Origin: Streptomyces sp. NBC_01381
Lineage (GTDB): Bacteria > Actinomycetota > Actinomycetes > Streptomycetales > Streptomycetaceae
Direction of reading: 5' to 3'
Assembly: GCF_026340305.1 (NCBI RefSeq)
Contig: NZ_JAPEPI010000002.1
Location: forward strand, 868,001 to 932,000
DNA: 64,000 nt
Below are positions 1-7,933 of the stretch, one piece after another. A model generated the notes under the pieces. The model did no database searches. It saw nothing but the letters and a program-made list of their open reading frames with translations, and had not been told where the DNA came from. Made by a program: the position numbers and the translations under genes. The number at the start of each line of letters is the position of its first letter. The first letter of the stretch is position 1.

Positions 1-75
1 CGGCAGTTGAGGACCTGGGCCCACTGGCCCAGCGTGCGGTCCGCCACCGCCTCCGCCGGGCGCGGCCCTGACGCG

Positions 76-1175
76 GCCCTGCACGCACTCCGTAGCCACG
101 GGCGCCCCGAGGGGGCACCGCCGCCCGATCCGCGCCGCTGGAAGATCCTCGCGGTCATCGGCCTCACCCAGGGCTCATGGTCGTCCTCGACGCCACCATC
201 GTGAACATCGCCCTGCCCTCCGCACTGGGCGGCGCCGCGGCCACCTTCGAGGTCCTGGTGACGGCCCGCGCCCTGCAAGGCGTGTTCGCGGCCCTCCTTG
301 TACCCGCTGCCCTCGCCCTGCTCACCACGACATTCGTCGGCCCCGAACGCGGCAGGGCGTTCGGCGTGTTCGGGGCCATCGCCGCCTCGGGGGGCTCACC
401 GGCGGCGCACTGCTGCTCAGGAGGCGGCGGCCCACCGCTCCTCCCAGGCTCGATCTGCCCGGCACCGCACTGGCCTCGTCCGGGGTCTTCTGCATGGTGT
501 TCGGCCTCGCGGAAGCCGGCGACCACGGCTGGACGTCCCCGGACAGCTGCGGCTTCCTCACGGCCGCCGCCGTGCTGATCGCCGCGTTCGTGTGGTGGCA
601 GGGCAGGGCCCGGCATCCACTGCTGCCCCTGCGTATCGTGCTCGACCGCGTCCGGGGGACGGCTCTGGCGGCCGTGTTCATCACCGGCATGGGAATGTTC
701 GGCGTCTTCTTGTTCCTCACGTACTACCTGCAGCACACCCGCGGATACAGCCCCGCCAAGACAGGTCTGGCCTTCATGCCCATGTCCGGATCCATGGTGC
801 TCAGTGCGATCGGCAGCGGCACGGGCCTGTTCCGCAGACTCGGCGGCCGGCATGGCATGGATGACCGACCTCTCGCCGGACAGCGCGTACGTCGTCGACA
901 TCGTGCCGGCCCAGGTCGCGACCGGCCTCGGCACCGCGCTCATGAGCACCCTCGCCGCCGGCTCCGCAGCCGCCTACCTGGCGGGCAGGCGGCCCACGCC
1001 CGACGTCGAGGCTCGGGCCGCCCTGGCGAGCTATCACACCGTCTTCACGGCATCGGCGGTCATCTTCGTCGCCGGCGTCGTCCTGACGTTCCTCATGCTT
1101 CCCGGCGGCCTGTCCGTGGAGCGCGCCCATGGCGCACACCCCGGCCGCCGTCCCTCAGGGGCAGCTCGCGATTGA
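76..1175 (+). pseudogene. Decayed MFS drug:H+ antiporter (DHA2/EmrB-QacA type)
   Basis: Fragments of one 14-TM-type exporter lie in order but in several reading frames. A leader 'DPRRWKILAVIGLTQ' near 138-175 continues after a frameshift into 'MVVLDATIVNIALPSA' at 177. A second break follows 'FGAIAASGG' near 400, and membrane-segment sequence resumes in another frame at about 460-840 ('GMFGVFLFLTYYLQHTRGYS'). The C-terminal piece is in a third frame at 840-1175 ('ATGLGTALMSTLAAGSAAAY'). Between 'IALPSAL' and 'GGAAATFEVL' roughly 70-80 residues expected in this family (TM2-TM3 and motif A) are missing, so there is an internal deletion as well as frameshifts. The gene cannot make a working transporter. 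The family assignment is secure; the exact substrate is unknown. Confidence 0.8.
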
Positions 1176-1326
1176 GCTGCGGATCCGGTCGCCGGTCGAC
1201 GCGTGCTTCACCTTGCACTTGTTGCCGTCGTTGCCGAACACCTGGCCTCCGCCGCGCTGGTACGTGCCGGGTCGAGTCGCCGTTGCGGGGGTAGAGGTTG
1301 TTGACCTCTTGACGGTGCACCGCAGT
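1155..1326 (-). pseudogene. Possible 3' remnant of an unidentified gene
   Basis: On the minus strand, protein-like sequence runs 'EVNNLYPRNGDST' in one frame and then, after a shift, 'GTYQRGGGQVFGNDGNKCK' in another, ending at a stop at 1155-1157. It could be the tail of a secreted protein left after rearrangement next to the broken transporter. I do not recognise the family, and this may be chance coding-like sequence. Confidence 0.25.
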
Positions 1327-1356
1327 GGGCCGGGTCTCCCGAGCATGAGAATGGCG

Positions 1357-1399
1357 TGAGGGTGCCCTGGTGGTATTGGGATGAGGGTGCCCTGGTGGT
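1357..1399. repeat. 18-bp direct repeat abutting the cupin stop codon
   Basis: TGAGGGTGCCCTGGTGGT occurs at 1357-1374 and again at 1382-1399 (25-bp period). The second copy ends on the first base of the cupin gene's stop codon. It looks like a small tandem duplication at the edge of the cluster. Confidence 0.7.
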
Positions 1400-1935
1400 C
1401 AGGACAGGCCGTGGCGCAGCGGAGTGAGCTGCTCGATGTCGTAGCGGGCCCGCAGTTCTTGGATCGCCGCCGGGTCCGGTGGGTCGCCGGTGTCGAGCAG
1501 GGTGAGGAGATCCTCGAAGTACCGCTCGTGATCCGGTGGTGGCGAGGCCTGGAAGAACATGCGGGCCGGTTCGCCCGTGGGGTTCGCGAAGGCGTGCGGG
1601 CAGCCGGGCGGAACCACGATGACGGTTCCGGGAGTCGCACGGACGACCCGGCGGCCGTCGAGTGCCCGCCAGTGCCGCCAGTCGTCCCCGGTGCGGACGC
1701 GCGGCTCGAACGCCATCACGTCGAGTTCGCCTTCGAGGACGTAGAACAGCTCCTCGCTGCGCGTGTGCAGGTGCGCCCCGACGTCGAAGCCGGGCGGTAC
1801 GACGACCTCGAAGCTGGAGCTCACCCGGGAGTGCTCCCCGGTGACCTTGAACGTGACCTGCTGGGCGGCGGTGATCAGGGTCCGGCCGTGGCCAGGGGGG
1901 ACGAGCAGTCCAGGGCGGGCGAGGTGCGCGGTCAT
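1399..1935 (-). CDS. Cupin-fold quinone-forming monooxygenase (MomA-like)
   Basis: A 178-residue cupin. The first metal-site motif is visible around 'GAHLHTRSEELFYVLEGELD' and the second around 'VPPGCPHAFANPTGEP'. MomA-type cupins in Streptomyces oxidise 1,3,6,8-tetrahydroxynaphthalene (THN) to flaviolin, and they sit beside rppA and a CYP158-type P450, exactly the context here. The ATG at 1935 overlaps the stop of the upstream P450 by 4 nt (ATGA), so the two are translationally coupled and downstream of rppA in one minus-strand transcript. The function is inferred from family and neighbours; the cupin fold itself is clear from the sequence. It could alternatively act on another polyketide product of the cluster. 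Confidence 0.8.
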   Translation of the reverse strand: MTAHLARPGLLVPPGHGRTLITAAQQVTFKVTGEHSRVSSSFEVVVPPGFDVGAHLHTRSEELFYVLEGELDVMAFEPRVRTGDDWRHWRALDGRRVVRATPGTVIVVPPGCPHAFANPTGEPARMFFQASPPPDHERYFEDLLTLLDTGDPPDPAAIQELRARYDIEQLTPLRHGLS

Positions 1936-3149
1936 GACCAGGTCACGGGGAGCCCCTCGGGCCCTCGGATGAGTGCTCCGGGGCGCCAGCGCAGTTCGTC
2001 CGGGGGGACGGTGAACCGCAGCTCCGTGAAGCGGTCGAGCACCGCGTCCATGAGCAGTTCGGACTCCAGGCGGGCCAGCACGGCGCCGGGGCAGTAGTGC
2101 GGTCCGTACCCGAAGGAGACGTGCGGGTTGGGGCAGCGGTCGAGCCGCAGCTCGTCGGGGTCGGGGAAGATCTCCGCGTCGCGGTTGGCGGCGAGGTAGG
2201 AGACGTAGACCGCTTCACCCGCGCGGATGCGGTGGCCGGCGATCGTGACGTCTTCGAGGGCGATCCGGGAGAGCCCGACGGCGTTGCGGTGCGGGATGTA
2301 GCGCAGGAGTTCGTTGAGCGCCGAGGGCCGCAGCTCGGGTGTGTTCCGCAGCCGCTCGAGCAGGTCGGGCCGGGTGAGCAGGATGTAGACCATGTTGCCC
2401 ACGTTGTTGGTGACGGCCTCGCCACCGATCTGGATGAGCAGGGCAAGGCCGGTGGCTTCCTCTTCGGTGACCTCTCCGTTTTCGACGGCCTTGACGAGGA
2501 GCCCGATGACGTTGTCACCGCCCGTTCCGCGCCCCTCGCGCAGGCGTTGACCGAGGTAGGCCAGCATGTCCGTCTTGGCCTGCTCGCTGCGTTGCGCGCC
2601 TTTGGCCGAGGAAAGGATCAGGGTGGTCCACGTGTGCACCGTGGGACGGTCGGCCTCCGGAATGCCCATCAGCTCGCATACGACGGCGAGGGGGAAGGGT
2701 GCGAGCAGGCGCTCGGTCAGGTCCGCGGGCGGTCCGTCGCTCAGCATCCCGTCGACGAGTTCGCCGAGAATCGCCCGCGCCCGCGTACGAAGGCGCTCCA
2801 CACCGCCGGCGGTGAAGGCTCCGGCGACGGCGCGACGCAGTCGTGTGTGGTCGGGTGGGTCCTCGAAGCCGACCGCGCCGGGGGCGGGGATGAAATGGGG
2901 GGCCAGACGGGTGACATCGTGCTCGGCGACCAGCTTGCGGCTGAACCGCGGGTCGTTGGTCACCATCCGCACGTCGTCGTACCGGCAGACGAGCCAGGCC
3001 CACCCGCTTCCGTTGGGAAGCTTGATGCGGGTCACCGGCCCCTCCCGCATCAGTCCGGCGAGGACGGGGTCGAAGTCCACCCCGTCCAGGTCCAGGGCGG
3101 GCCACTGCGTGATGGGTGGCTTCGAGGTGTCGGGGCCGTCCCTCAGCAT
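1932..3149 (-). CDS. Cytochrome P450, CYP158A-type (flaviolin/THN coupling)
   Basis: A 405-residue soluble bacterial P450. The heme-binding loop is 'FGYGPHYCPGAVLAR' with the proximal Cys at about residue 353. The ExxR motif is in 'ALNELLRYIPHRN'. The I-helix reads 'GGEAVTNN', which puts Ala where most P450s have the oxygen-activating Thr, as known for CYP158A2. The N-terminal 'DFDPVLAGLMREGPVTRI' and the substrate regions ('APHFIP', 'PHRNAVGLSRIALEDV') resemble CYP158A2, which couples flaviolin into dimeric and trimeric pigments. It lies 60 bp downstream of rppA and overlaps the cupin gene. The product is likely a biflaviolin or perylenequinone-type pigment; regiochemistry cannot be read from the sequence. 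Confidence 0.92.
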   Translation of the reverse strand: MLRDGPDTSKPPITQWPALDLDGVDFDPVLAGLMREGPVTRIKLPNGSGWAWLVCRYDDVRMVTNDPRFSRKLVAEHDVTRLAPHFIPAPGAVGFEDPPDHTRLRRAVAGAFTAGGVERLRTRARAILGELVDGMLSDGPPADLTERLLAPFPLAVVCELMGIPEADRPTVHTWTTLILSSAKGAQRSEQAKTDMLAYLGQRLREGRGTGGDNVIGLLVKAVENGEVTEEEATGLALLIQIGGEAVTNNVGNMVYILLTRPDLLERLRNTPELRPSALNELLRYIPHRNAVGLSRIALEDVTIAGHRIRAGEAVYVSYLAANRDAEIFPDPDELRLDRCPNPHVSFGYGPHYCPGAVLARLESELLMDAVLDRFTELRFTVPPDELRWRPGALIRGPEGLPVTWS

Positions 3150-3175
3150 CGTTCCGATTCCTCCGTGACGCGGTC

Positions 3176-3217
3176 TCTCGCCTGAGTGGTCTCGCCTGAG
3201 TGGTCTCGCCTAAGCGG
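3176..3217. repeat. Three tandem 14-bp units between rppA and the P450
   Basis: TCTCGCCTGAGTGG is present at 3176-3189 and 3190-3203, with a variant TCTCGCCTAAGCGG at 3204-3217. The last copy runs into the 3' end of rppA and supplies its TAG stop (3210-3212). Unit length is not a multiple of three, so expansion or contraction would change the rppA C-terminus and the spacing to the P450. Confidence 0.8.
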
Positions 3218-4271
3218 TGTCTCGCCCCGTGGTCCAGTTGCCCAGTGCGACCTCGGCGGTGATGCCCGGGCCGAACCCCGCCAGGAGACCTCGCGCGGTG
3301 TCGAAGGTGCCGTTCTCGTCGAAGAGCCGGCGCAACGCGTCCAGGACGACGGCGCTCGCGATGTTGCCGTACTCGGTCAGTGTGGCCCGGCTGAAGCGGA
3401 ATGCTTCGGATGCCACACCGAGGTACTTGCTGAGGTCGTCGAGGATGCGCGGGCCACCGGCATGGATGATGTAGAAATCCAAGGCGGCGGCGTCCCAACC
3501 ATGGGCGTGGGCCAGCTGCTTCAGCACCGGGGCGAGCGGCTCCATGGTGCCGGGAACGCGTCGGTCGAGCCTGAAGTGGAACCCGGTGGCCTTGACTTCG
3601 TACGCGATCCAGTCCTCCGTCCGGGGAATGATGTACGAGCCGTTGCGCCGCAGTTCGATGCCGGTGCCGCCGCGGCCCCGGACGACGGCGGCAGCCACGC
3701 CGTCACCGAACAGGCCGTTCGAGAGGAGATTCCCCACCTCCAAGTCGCTCGGCTGATAGCACAGGGAGCAGAACTCACAGGCGACTATCAGGGCGTTCGC
3801 CTCCGGGTAGGCGGTGCAGAAGTCATGCGCGCGGTTGACCGCCGCTCCGCCCGCCGCGCACCCCAGCTGGGCGATGGGCAACTGCCTCGTGTCGGTGCGG
3901 AACCCCATCGTGTTGATCAGCCACGCGGTCAGCGACGGCATCATGAAGCCGGTGCACGACACGTAGACGATCAGGTCTATGTCCACCGGGCGCATTTCCG
4001 CGTCGGCCAGCGCCTGACGCACCACCGCCGGCACCCGTGCCTTGGCCTCGGCTTCGTACACGGCGTTGCGCTGTTCGAAGCCGGGGTGCGCGAGGGTCTC
4101 CTCGATGGGGCGCACCAAGTGCCGCTTCGCGACGCCGGTGTTCTCGATCAGCCGCAGAGCCAGTTCGAGCTGCGGATGGTCCGGATGAACGTACCGGGCC
4201 AGGTCGAGGGTCTGCTCCATGGTGATCACGTACTCGGGCACGGACACCGTCGGTCTGCACAGAGTCGCCAC
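3210..4271 (-). CDS. rppA: Type III polyketide synthase, 1,3,6,8-tetrahydroxynaphthalene synthase
   Basis: A 353-residue chalcone-synthase-superfamily enzyme that condenses five malonyl-CoA into THN. The N-terminus 'ATLCRPTVSVPEYVITMEQT' matches RppA proteins closely. Cys138 in 'QLGCAAGGAA' is the nucleophile, the His is in 'FYIIHAGGPRILDD' and the Asn in 'TEYGNIASAVV'; 'YVSCTGFMMPS' carries the extra Cys typical of THN synthases. I chose GTG at 4271 rather than an ATG further upstream because homologues begin here and GGAAGGGAG lies just 5' of it. The C-terminus ends soon after the conserved 'GFGPGITAEVAL', somewhat shorter than S. griseus RppA. It is transcribed away from the second P450, and the P450 and cupin follow it downstream. 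The role is melanin-like pigment formation. Confidence 0.95.
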   Translation of the reverse strand: MATLCRPTVSVPEYVITMEQTLDLARYVHPDHPQLELALRLIENTGVAKRHLVRPIEETLAHPGFEQRNAVYEAEAKARVPAVVRQALADAEMRPVDIDLIVYVSCTGFMMPSLTAWLINTMGFRTDTRQLPIAQLGCAAGGAAVNRAHDFCTAYPEANALIVACEFCSLCYQPSDLEVGNLLSNGLFGDGVAAAVVRGRGGTGIELRRNGSYIIPRTEDWIAYEVKATGFHFRLDRRVPGTMEPLAPVLKQLAHAHGWDAAALDFYIIHAGGPRILDDLSKYLGVASEAFRFSRATLTEYGNIASAVVLDALRRLFDENGTFDTARGLLAGFGPGITAEVALGNWTTGRDTA

Positions 4272-4487
4272 AGTGGCTCTCCCTTCCTGTTTCGACAAAG
4301 CCTCACGGACCCGTGCGCAATGCGCGCGCGGGACTGATCCGCCGGTGGCTAGGGGCCATTCCGGTGACGCTGGGCGAGGCGGAAGGCGGATCGAGCGGCG
4401 AGAGGGAAGGCATGCCACAGCCGATATCCGGCGGAATCGACCGCTGGGAGCGACAGGAAAGCTGACATCGAAACAGGGAGATGAACC
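4272..4487. promoter_or_regulatory. Divergent promoter region between rppA and the second P450
   Basis: These 216 bp separate the two outward-facing transcripts of the pigment cluster and must hold both promoters. Good ribosome sites flank it: GGAAGGGAG for rppA on the minus strand, and GGGAG at 4476-4480 for the P450. I see no convincing long palindrome that would identify a dedicated regulator. Confidence 0.6.
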
Positions 4488-5732
4488 ATGACGTCAGAGC
4501 CGCGCACGGTCCTCGGGCCGCAGACGGAGCCGGCTTCGGACGAGACGGTCCACTGCTGGGGCCTTGACGACTTGGAGGGTCTCGAGTTCGACCCCTTCCT
4601 CAGCGACCGGCTGCGGCACGAGCAGGCCACTCGGATCCAGTTGCCGTTCGGCGAGGGCAGCGCCTGGCTGATGGCGCGCTACTCCCACGTCAAGGCGGCG
4701 ACGACCGACCCGCGCTTCAGCAGAGAGGAGCTGGTCGGGCGTACGGTCACCAGTTCCTCCCCGCACGCGATCGCCTCCCGGCAGGCGTCCCTCGACTACG
4801 CCGACCCGCCACGCCTGAATGACATGCGCCGCGTGGTGGCGCGAGCGTTCACCGCCAAGAGCATGCAGAAGCTCAGGCCCTCCGTGCAGGCCACCGCCGA
4901 CAGCCTGCTCGACGCGATGGAGCGGCACGGCTCACCGGCGGACCTCGTGGAGCACCTGCACGGCCCCTTCCCGCTCGCGGCCGTCGCCGACCTGCTGGGA
5001 ATGGACCAGGACATGCGGGAGGGCATGACGTCCTGGGCGAACCTGATCACGACTCCCGGCCCGGCCCCCGAGCGGAGCGGCGACGCCAGGACGACCGTCC
5101 GTGAGTGCGTCGTCAGTCTGCTCGCCCGGCGTCGCGAGGAGCCGAGGGACGACCTGGCCGGGGTCCTCGCCGCGGCCTCCGACGCCGGTGAGATCACGGA
5201 GCCGGAGGCCATCTCCCTGGCCACCGCCATCCTGGTGAGTGGCGCACACGCCGTACGCAACAACAGCGCCAACATGGTCTACGCCCTGCTCACCCATCCG
5301 CGGCAGCTGGAACGGCTGCGCGCCGAACCGGACATGATGCCGCAGGCCGTCGACGAGCTGCTGCGCTACATCCCGCACCGCAGCGGAGTGGGCCTCCCGC
5401 GGATCGCCTCGCAGGACGTCGAGATCGCCGGTGTCGTGGTCCGGGCCGGTGAGGCGGTCTACTCCTCGTACCTCGCGGCCAATCGCGACCCCGAGGCCTT
5501 CCCGAACCCCGACACGCTCGACTTCGACCGGGGGCCCATCGCCCACATGGCCTTCGGGAACGGCCCCCACCACTGCGTGGGCTCGATGCTGGCCCGGATG
5601 GAATCCGAGATCATCATCGCCACGCTGCTCGACCGCTACCCCGCACTCGCGCTCGCGGTGCCGCCCGAGCGGATCGAGTGGCAGACGGGTGGCCTGATCC
5701 GAGGGCCCAAGACCCTGCCGGTGTCCTGGTGA
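4488..5732 (+). CDS. Second cytochrome P450 of the THN cluster
   Basis: A 414-residue P450. The heme loop is 'FGNGPHHCVGSMLARMESE' with Cys at about 363; ExxR lies in 'AVDELLRYIPHRSGVGLPRI'; the I-helix is 'SGAHAVRNN', again with Ala at the usual Thr position. Overall it resembles the first P450 of the cluster (shared 'PHR..VGL.RIA..DV.IAG', 'YAADPP/FEDPP' region, 'GLIRGPKTLPVSW' end), so the pair probably arose by duplication. The start ATG has GGGAG 7 nt upstream. Its stop overlaps the GTG of the small downstream gene by 4 nt. It likely performs a further oxidation or coupling step on flaviolin/THN or on a related aromatic; its precise reaction is unknown. Confidence 0.9.
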   Translation: MTSEPRTVLGPQTEPASDETVHCWGLDDLEGLEFDPFLSDRLRHEQATRIQLPFGEGSAWLMARYSHVKAATTDPRFSREELVGRTVTSSSPHAIASRQASLDYADPPRLNDMRRVVARAFTAKSMQKLRPSVQATADSLLDAMERHGSPADLVEHLHGPFPLAAVADLLGMDQDMREGMTSWANLITTPGPAPERSGDARTTVRECVVSLLARRREEPRDDLAGVLAAASDAGEITEPEAISLATAILVSGAHAVRNNSANMVYALLTHPRQLERLRAEPDMMPQAVDELLRYIPHRSGVGLPRIASQDVEIAGVVVRAGEAVYSSYLAANRDPEAFPNPDTLDFDRGPIAHMAFGNGPHHCVGSMLARMESEIIIATLLDRYPALALAVPPERIEWQTGGLIRGPKTLPVSW

Positions 5733-5941
5733 TACGCCGCCACACGATCAAGGTCGTCGGAGGCAGCCCGAACCACTTGGAGCTGGCTGCCCTCACCGCG
5801 GTCTTCATCGCGCTGATACGCGGTGCCCACACCCTGCGCGCCCCGCACTCCGCCGGTGCCCATCGCGCCTGGTGGGATCAGAAACCGCCGTATGTCCCCG
5901 CGCACTCCTGGCGCTCCAGGCAGGCGCCCCCTCCGCGCTGA
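5729..5941 (+). CDS. Small acyl-CoA carboxylase epsilon-subunit-like protein
   Basis: A 70-residue reading frame starting at a GTG that overlaps the P450 stop (GTGA), indicating translational coupling. The N-terminal pattern 'IKVVGGSPNHLELAALTAVF' fits the actinobacterial ACC/PCC epsilon subunit family (typical pattern: [IV]-x-V-x-G-x-P-x-x-x-E-[LI]-A-A-L-x-A-V), and the C-terminus 'AHRAWWDQKPPYVPAHSWRS' matches the usual Trp/Pro-rich 'SxW' ending. These subunits hold together alpha-beta acyl-CoA carboxylase complexes that make malonyl-CoA, the sole substrate of RppA, so its presence here makes metabolic sense. No alpha or beta carboxylase gene lies in the window. The family call is pattern recognition, not a search result. 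Confidence 0.65.
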   Translation: MIRRHTIKVVGGSPNHLELAALTAVFIALIRGAHTLRAPHSAGAHRAWWDQKPPYVPAHSWRSRQAPPPR

Positions 5942-6115
5942 CACTCCACAGCAGGAGCGGGCCCGCTCCGCAACCCCGGTGAAACCGCTCGCCCCAAAAC
6001 CGCTCACACGGACGAGTCCGGTTCGACACCCGGCGAAAACTCCCTTTTCGTATGGGTATTGGCTCGTTCGCATCAGAACCTGCCATCGCCAGATCATCGA
6101 AGACCTGGAGGCGCT

Positions 6116-7930
6116 GTGCGGTCGGAGGGCTACAACTACGAAACCCACAGCACGATCGCCGGCCCACTCACCGAGCCGGACGGCGACGGCTGCTATCGGG
6201 TGCAGTACACCAAGCTCCTCTCCGGCGAGCCGCACCGAATACGAGCCGTCCTCCTCATGACGCTCGCCCCCGTCCTCACCGGCCTCCTCCTCGTCTATCT
6301 CGTCTGGCCGACCCACTGGACGGAACGCGAGGGCGCCGACAGCTGGCTCATCGGCCTCGACATCACGATGCTCGTGGCGATCGGGCTCATCGAGCTCTTC
6401 ATGCTCGTCAATGTCATATCGATCGCCCACGCGACGATGGTGGCGAGAGACCCGATACCCGTCGTTCCCGAGCCGGGCACGCGGGTCGCCTTCCTCACCA
6501 CGTACGTCCCCGGCAAGGAACCCCTGGCCATGGTCCGCGCCACCCTCGAGGGCGCGACCCGCATACGTCATGACGGACCGCTCGACATATGGCTCCTGGA
6601 CGAGGGCGACGACGACGAGGCCAAGGCCCTCTGCGCGGAGCTCGGCGTCCGGCACTTCACCCGCAACGGCGTGCCCGAGTGGAACCGCGAGCAGGGCGTC
6701 CACAAGGCCCGCACCAAGCACGGCAACTACAACGCCTGGCTCGCGATGCACGGCGGCGGCTACGACTTCTTCGCCTCCGTGGACACCGACCACGTCCCGC
6801 TCCCCAACTTCCTTGAGCGGATGATGGGTTACTTCCGGGACGAAGATGTCGCGTTCGTCGTCGGGCCTCAGGTCTACGGGAATTACGACACCCCCGTCAC
6901 CAAAGCCGCCGAGTCGCAGCAGTTCCTCTTCCACGCGCTGATCCAGCGCGCCGGCAACCGCTACCGCGCCCCCATGTTCGTCGGCACCAACAACGTCGTA
7001 CGGATCAAGGCGCTCCTGCAGATCGGCGGTCTCTACGACTCGATCACCGAGGACATGGCGACCGGCTTCGAGCTGCACCGCCACAAGAACCCCGCCACCC
7101 GGCGGCACTGGCGGTCCGTCTACACCCCGGACGTGCTCGCCGTCGGCGAGGGGCCCGCCTTCTGGACGGACTTCTTCACCCAGCAGATGCGCTGGTCGCG
7201 CGGGACGTACGAGACGCTGTTCAAGCAGTACTGGAAGGCGCCGTTCACGATGCCGCCCGGCCGGCTGTTCTCGTACACGATGATGCTCGTCTACTACCCG
7301 ATGACGGCCGTCAACTGGCTGCTCGGCGTGCTGAGTTGTGTTCTCTTCCTGTGGTTCGGGGCGTCCGGTACGCAGGTCGCCGCGTCCGTGTGGCTGATGC
7401 TCTACAGCGACGCGGCCGCGCTCCAGGTCGGGCTCTACCTCTGGAACCGGCGGCACAACGTCTCCCCGCACGAGCCGGAGGGTTCCGGAGGCCTGGCCGG
7501 CATGGCGATGTCCGCGCTCTCCGCGCCCATCTACGCCAAGTCGCTCGGCGCCGCCCTCCTGCGCCGCCCGAGCCGCTTCGTGGTCACCCCCAAGGGCGGC
7601 GGCGCGAGCCCGGACCGGGTGCTCACCTTCCGCATCCATCTCTTCTGGGCGGCCCTGCTCGCCACCTCGCTGGCCGCCTCGTTCGTGCTCGGCCACACCC
7701 ATGTGGCGATGCGCACCTGGGCCGTCCTTGCGATGGCCATCTCGCTCGCCCCGATCACGATCTGGGCCTTCACGCTGATCAAGGAGCGCAAGGGGCGCAA
7801 GGCAGGCGCCGAGGCCCGGCAGCAGGCGCGCCGCCTCGGAGCCAAGGACACGGAAGGCCTGGTCGCCACGGGCTCGGACGGCGATCCGGAGCCGGCATTC
7901 GCCACCGGTACGACGACAGGAGGGAACTGA
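6116..7930 (+). CDS. cslA: Cellulose-synthase-like processive glycosyltransferase (family 2)
   Basis: A protein of about 604 residues with membrane segments at the N-terminus ('VLLMTLAPVLTGLLLVYLVW', then 'ITMLVAIGLIELFMLVNVI') and several after the catalytic domain. GT2 signatures are present: a DxD in 'SVDTDHVPLPNF', the acceptor motif 'TEDMATGFELH', and the processivity motif QxxRW in 'QQMRWSRG'. The GTG at 6116 is preferred because GGAGG (6107-6111) sits 4 nt upstream; an in-frame ATG at 6059 lacks such a site. In Streptomyces CslA, with GlxA encoded 3 nt downstream, makes a beta-glucan at hyphal tips needed for morphogenesis and attachment. The 380 bp before this gene hold the epsilon-like ORF and then about 170 bp with no recognisable feature. 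Confidence 0.93.
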   Translation: MRSEGYNYETHSTIAGPLTEPDGDGCYRVQYTKLLSGEPHRIRAVLLMTLAPVLTGLLLVYLVWPTHWTEREGADSWLIGLDITMLVAIGLIELFMLVNVISIAHATMVARDPIPVVPEPGTRVAFLTTYVPGKEPLAMVRATLEGATRIRHDGPLDIWLLDEGDDDEAKALCAELGVRHFTRNGVPEWNREQGVHKARTKHGNYNAWLAMHGGGYDFFASVDTDHVPLPNFLERMMGYFRDEDVAFVVGPQVYGNYDTPVTKAAESQQFLFHALIQRAGNRYRAPMFVGTNNVVRIKALLQIGGLYDSITEDMATGFELHRHKNPATRRHWRSVYTPDVLAVGEGPAFWTDFFTQQMRWSRGTYETLFKQYWKAPFTMPPGRLFSYTMMLVYYPMTAVNWLLGVLSCVLFLWFGASGTQVAASVWLMLYSDAAALQVGLYLWNRRHNVSPHEPEGSGGLAGMAMSALSAPIYAKSLGAALLRRPSRFVVTPKGGGASPDRVLTFRIHLFWAALLATSLAASFVLGHTHVAMRTWAVLAMAISLAPITIWAFTLIKERKGRKAGAEARQQARRLGAKDTEGLVATGSDGDPEPAFATGTTTGGN

Positions 7931-7933
7931 CCC

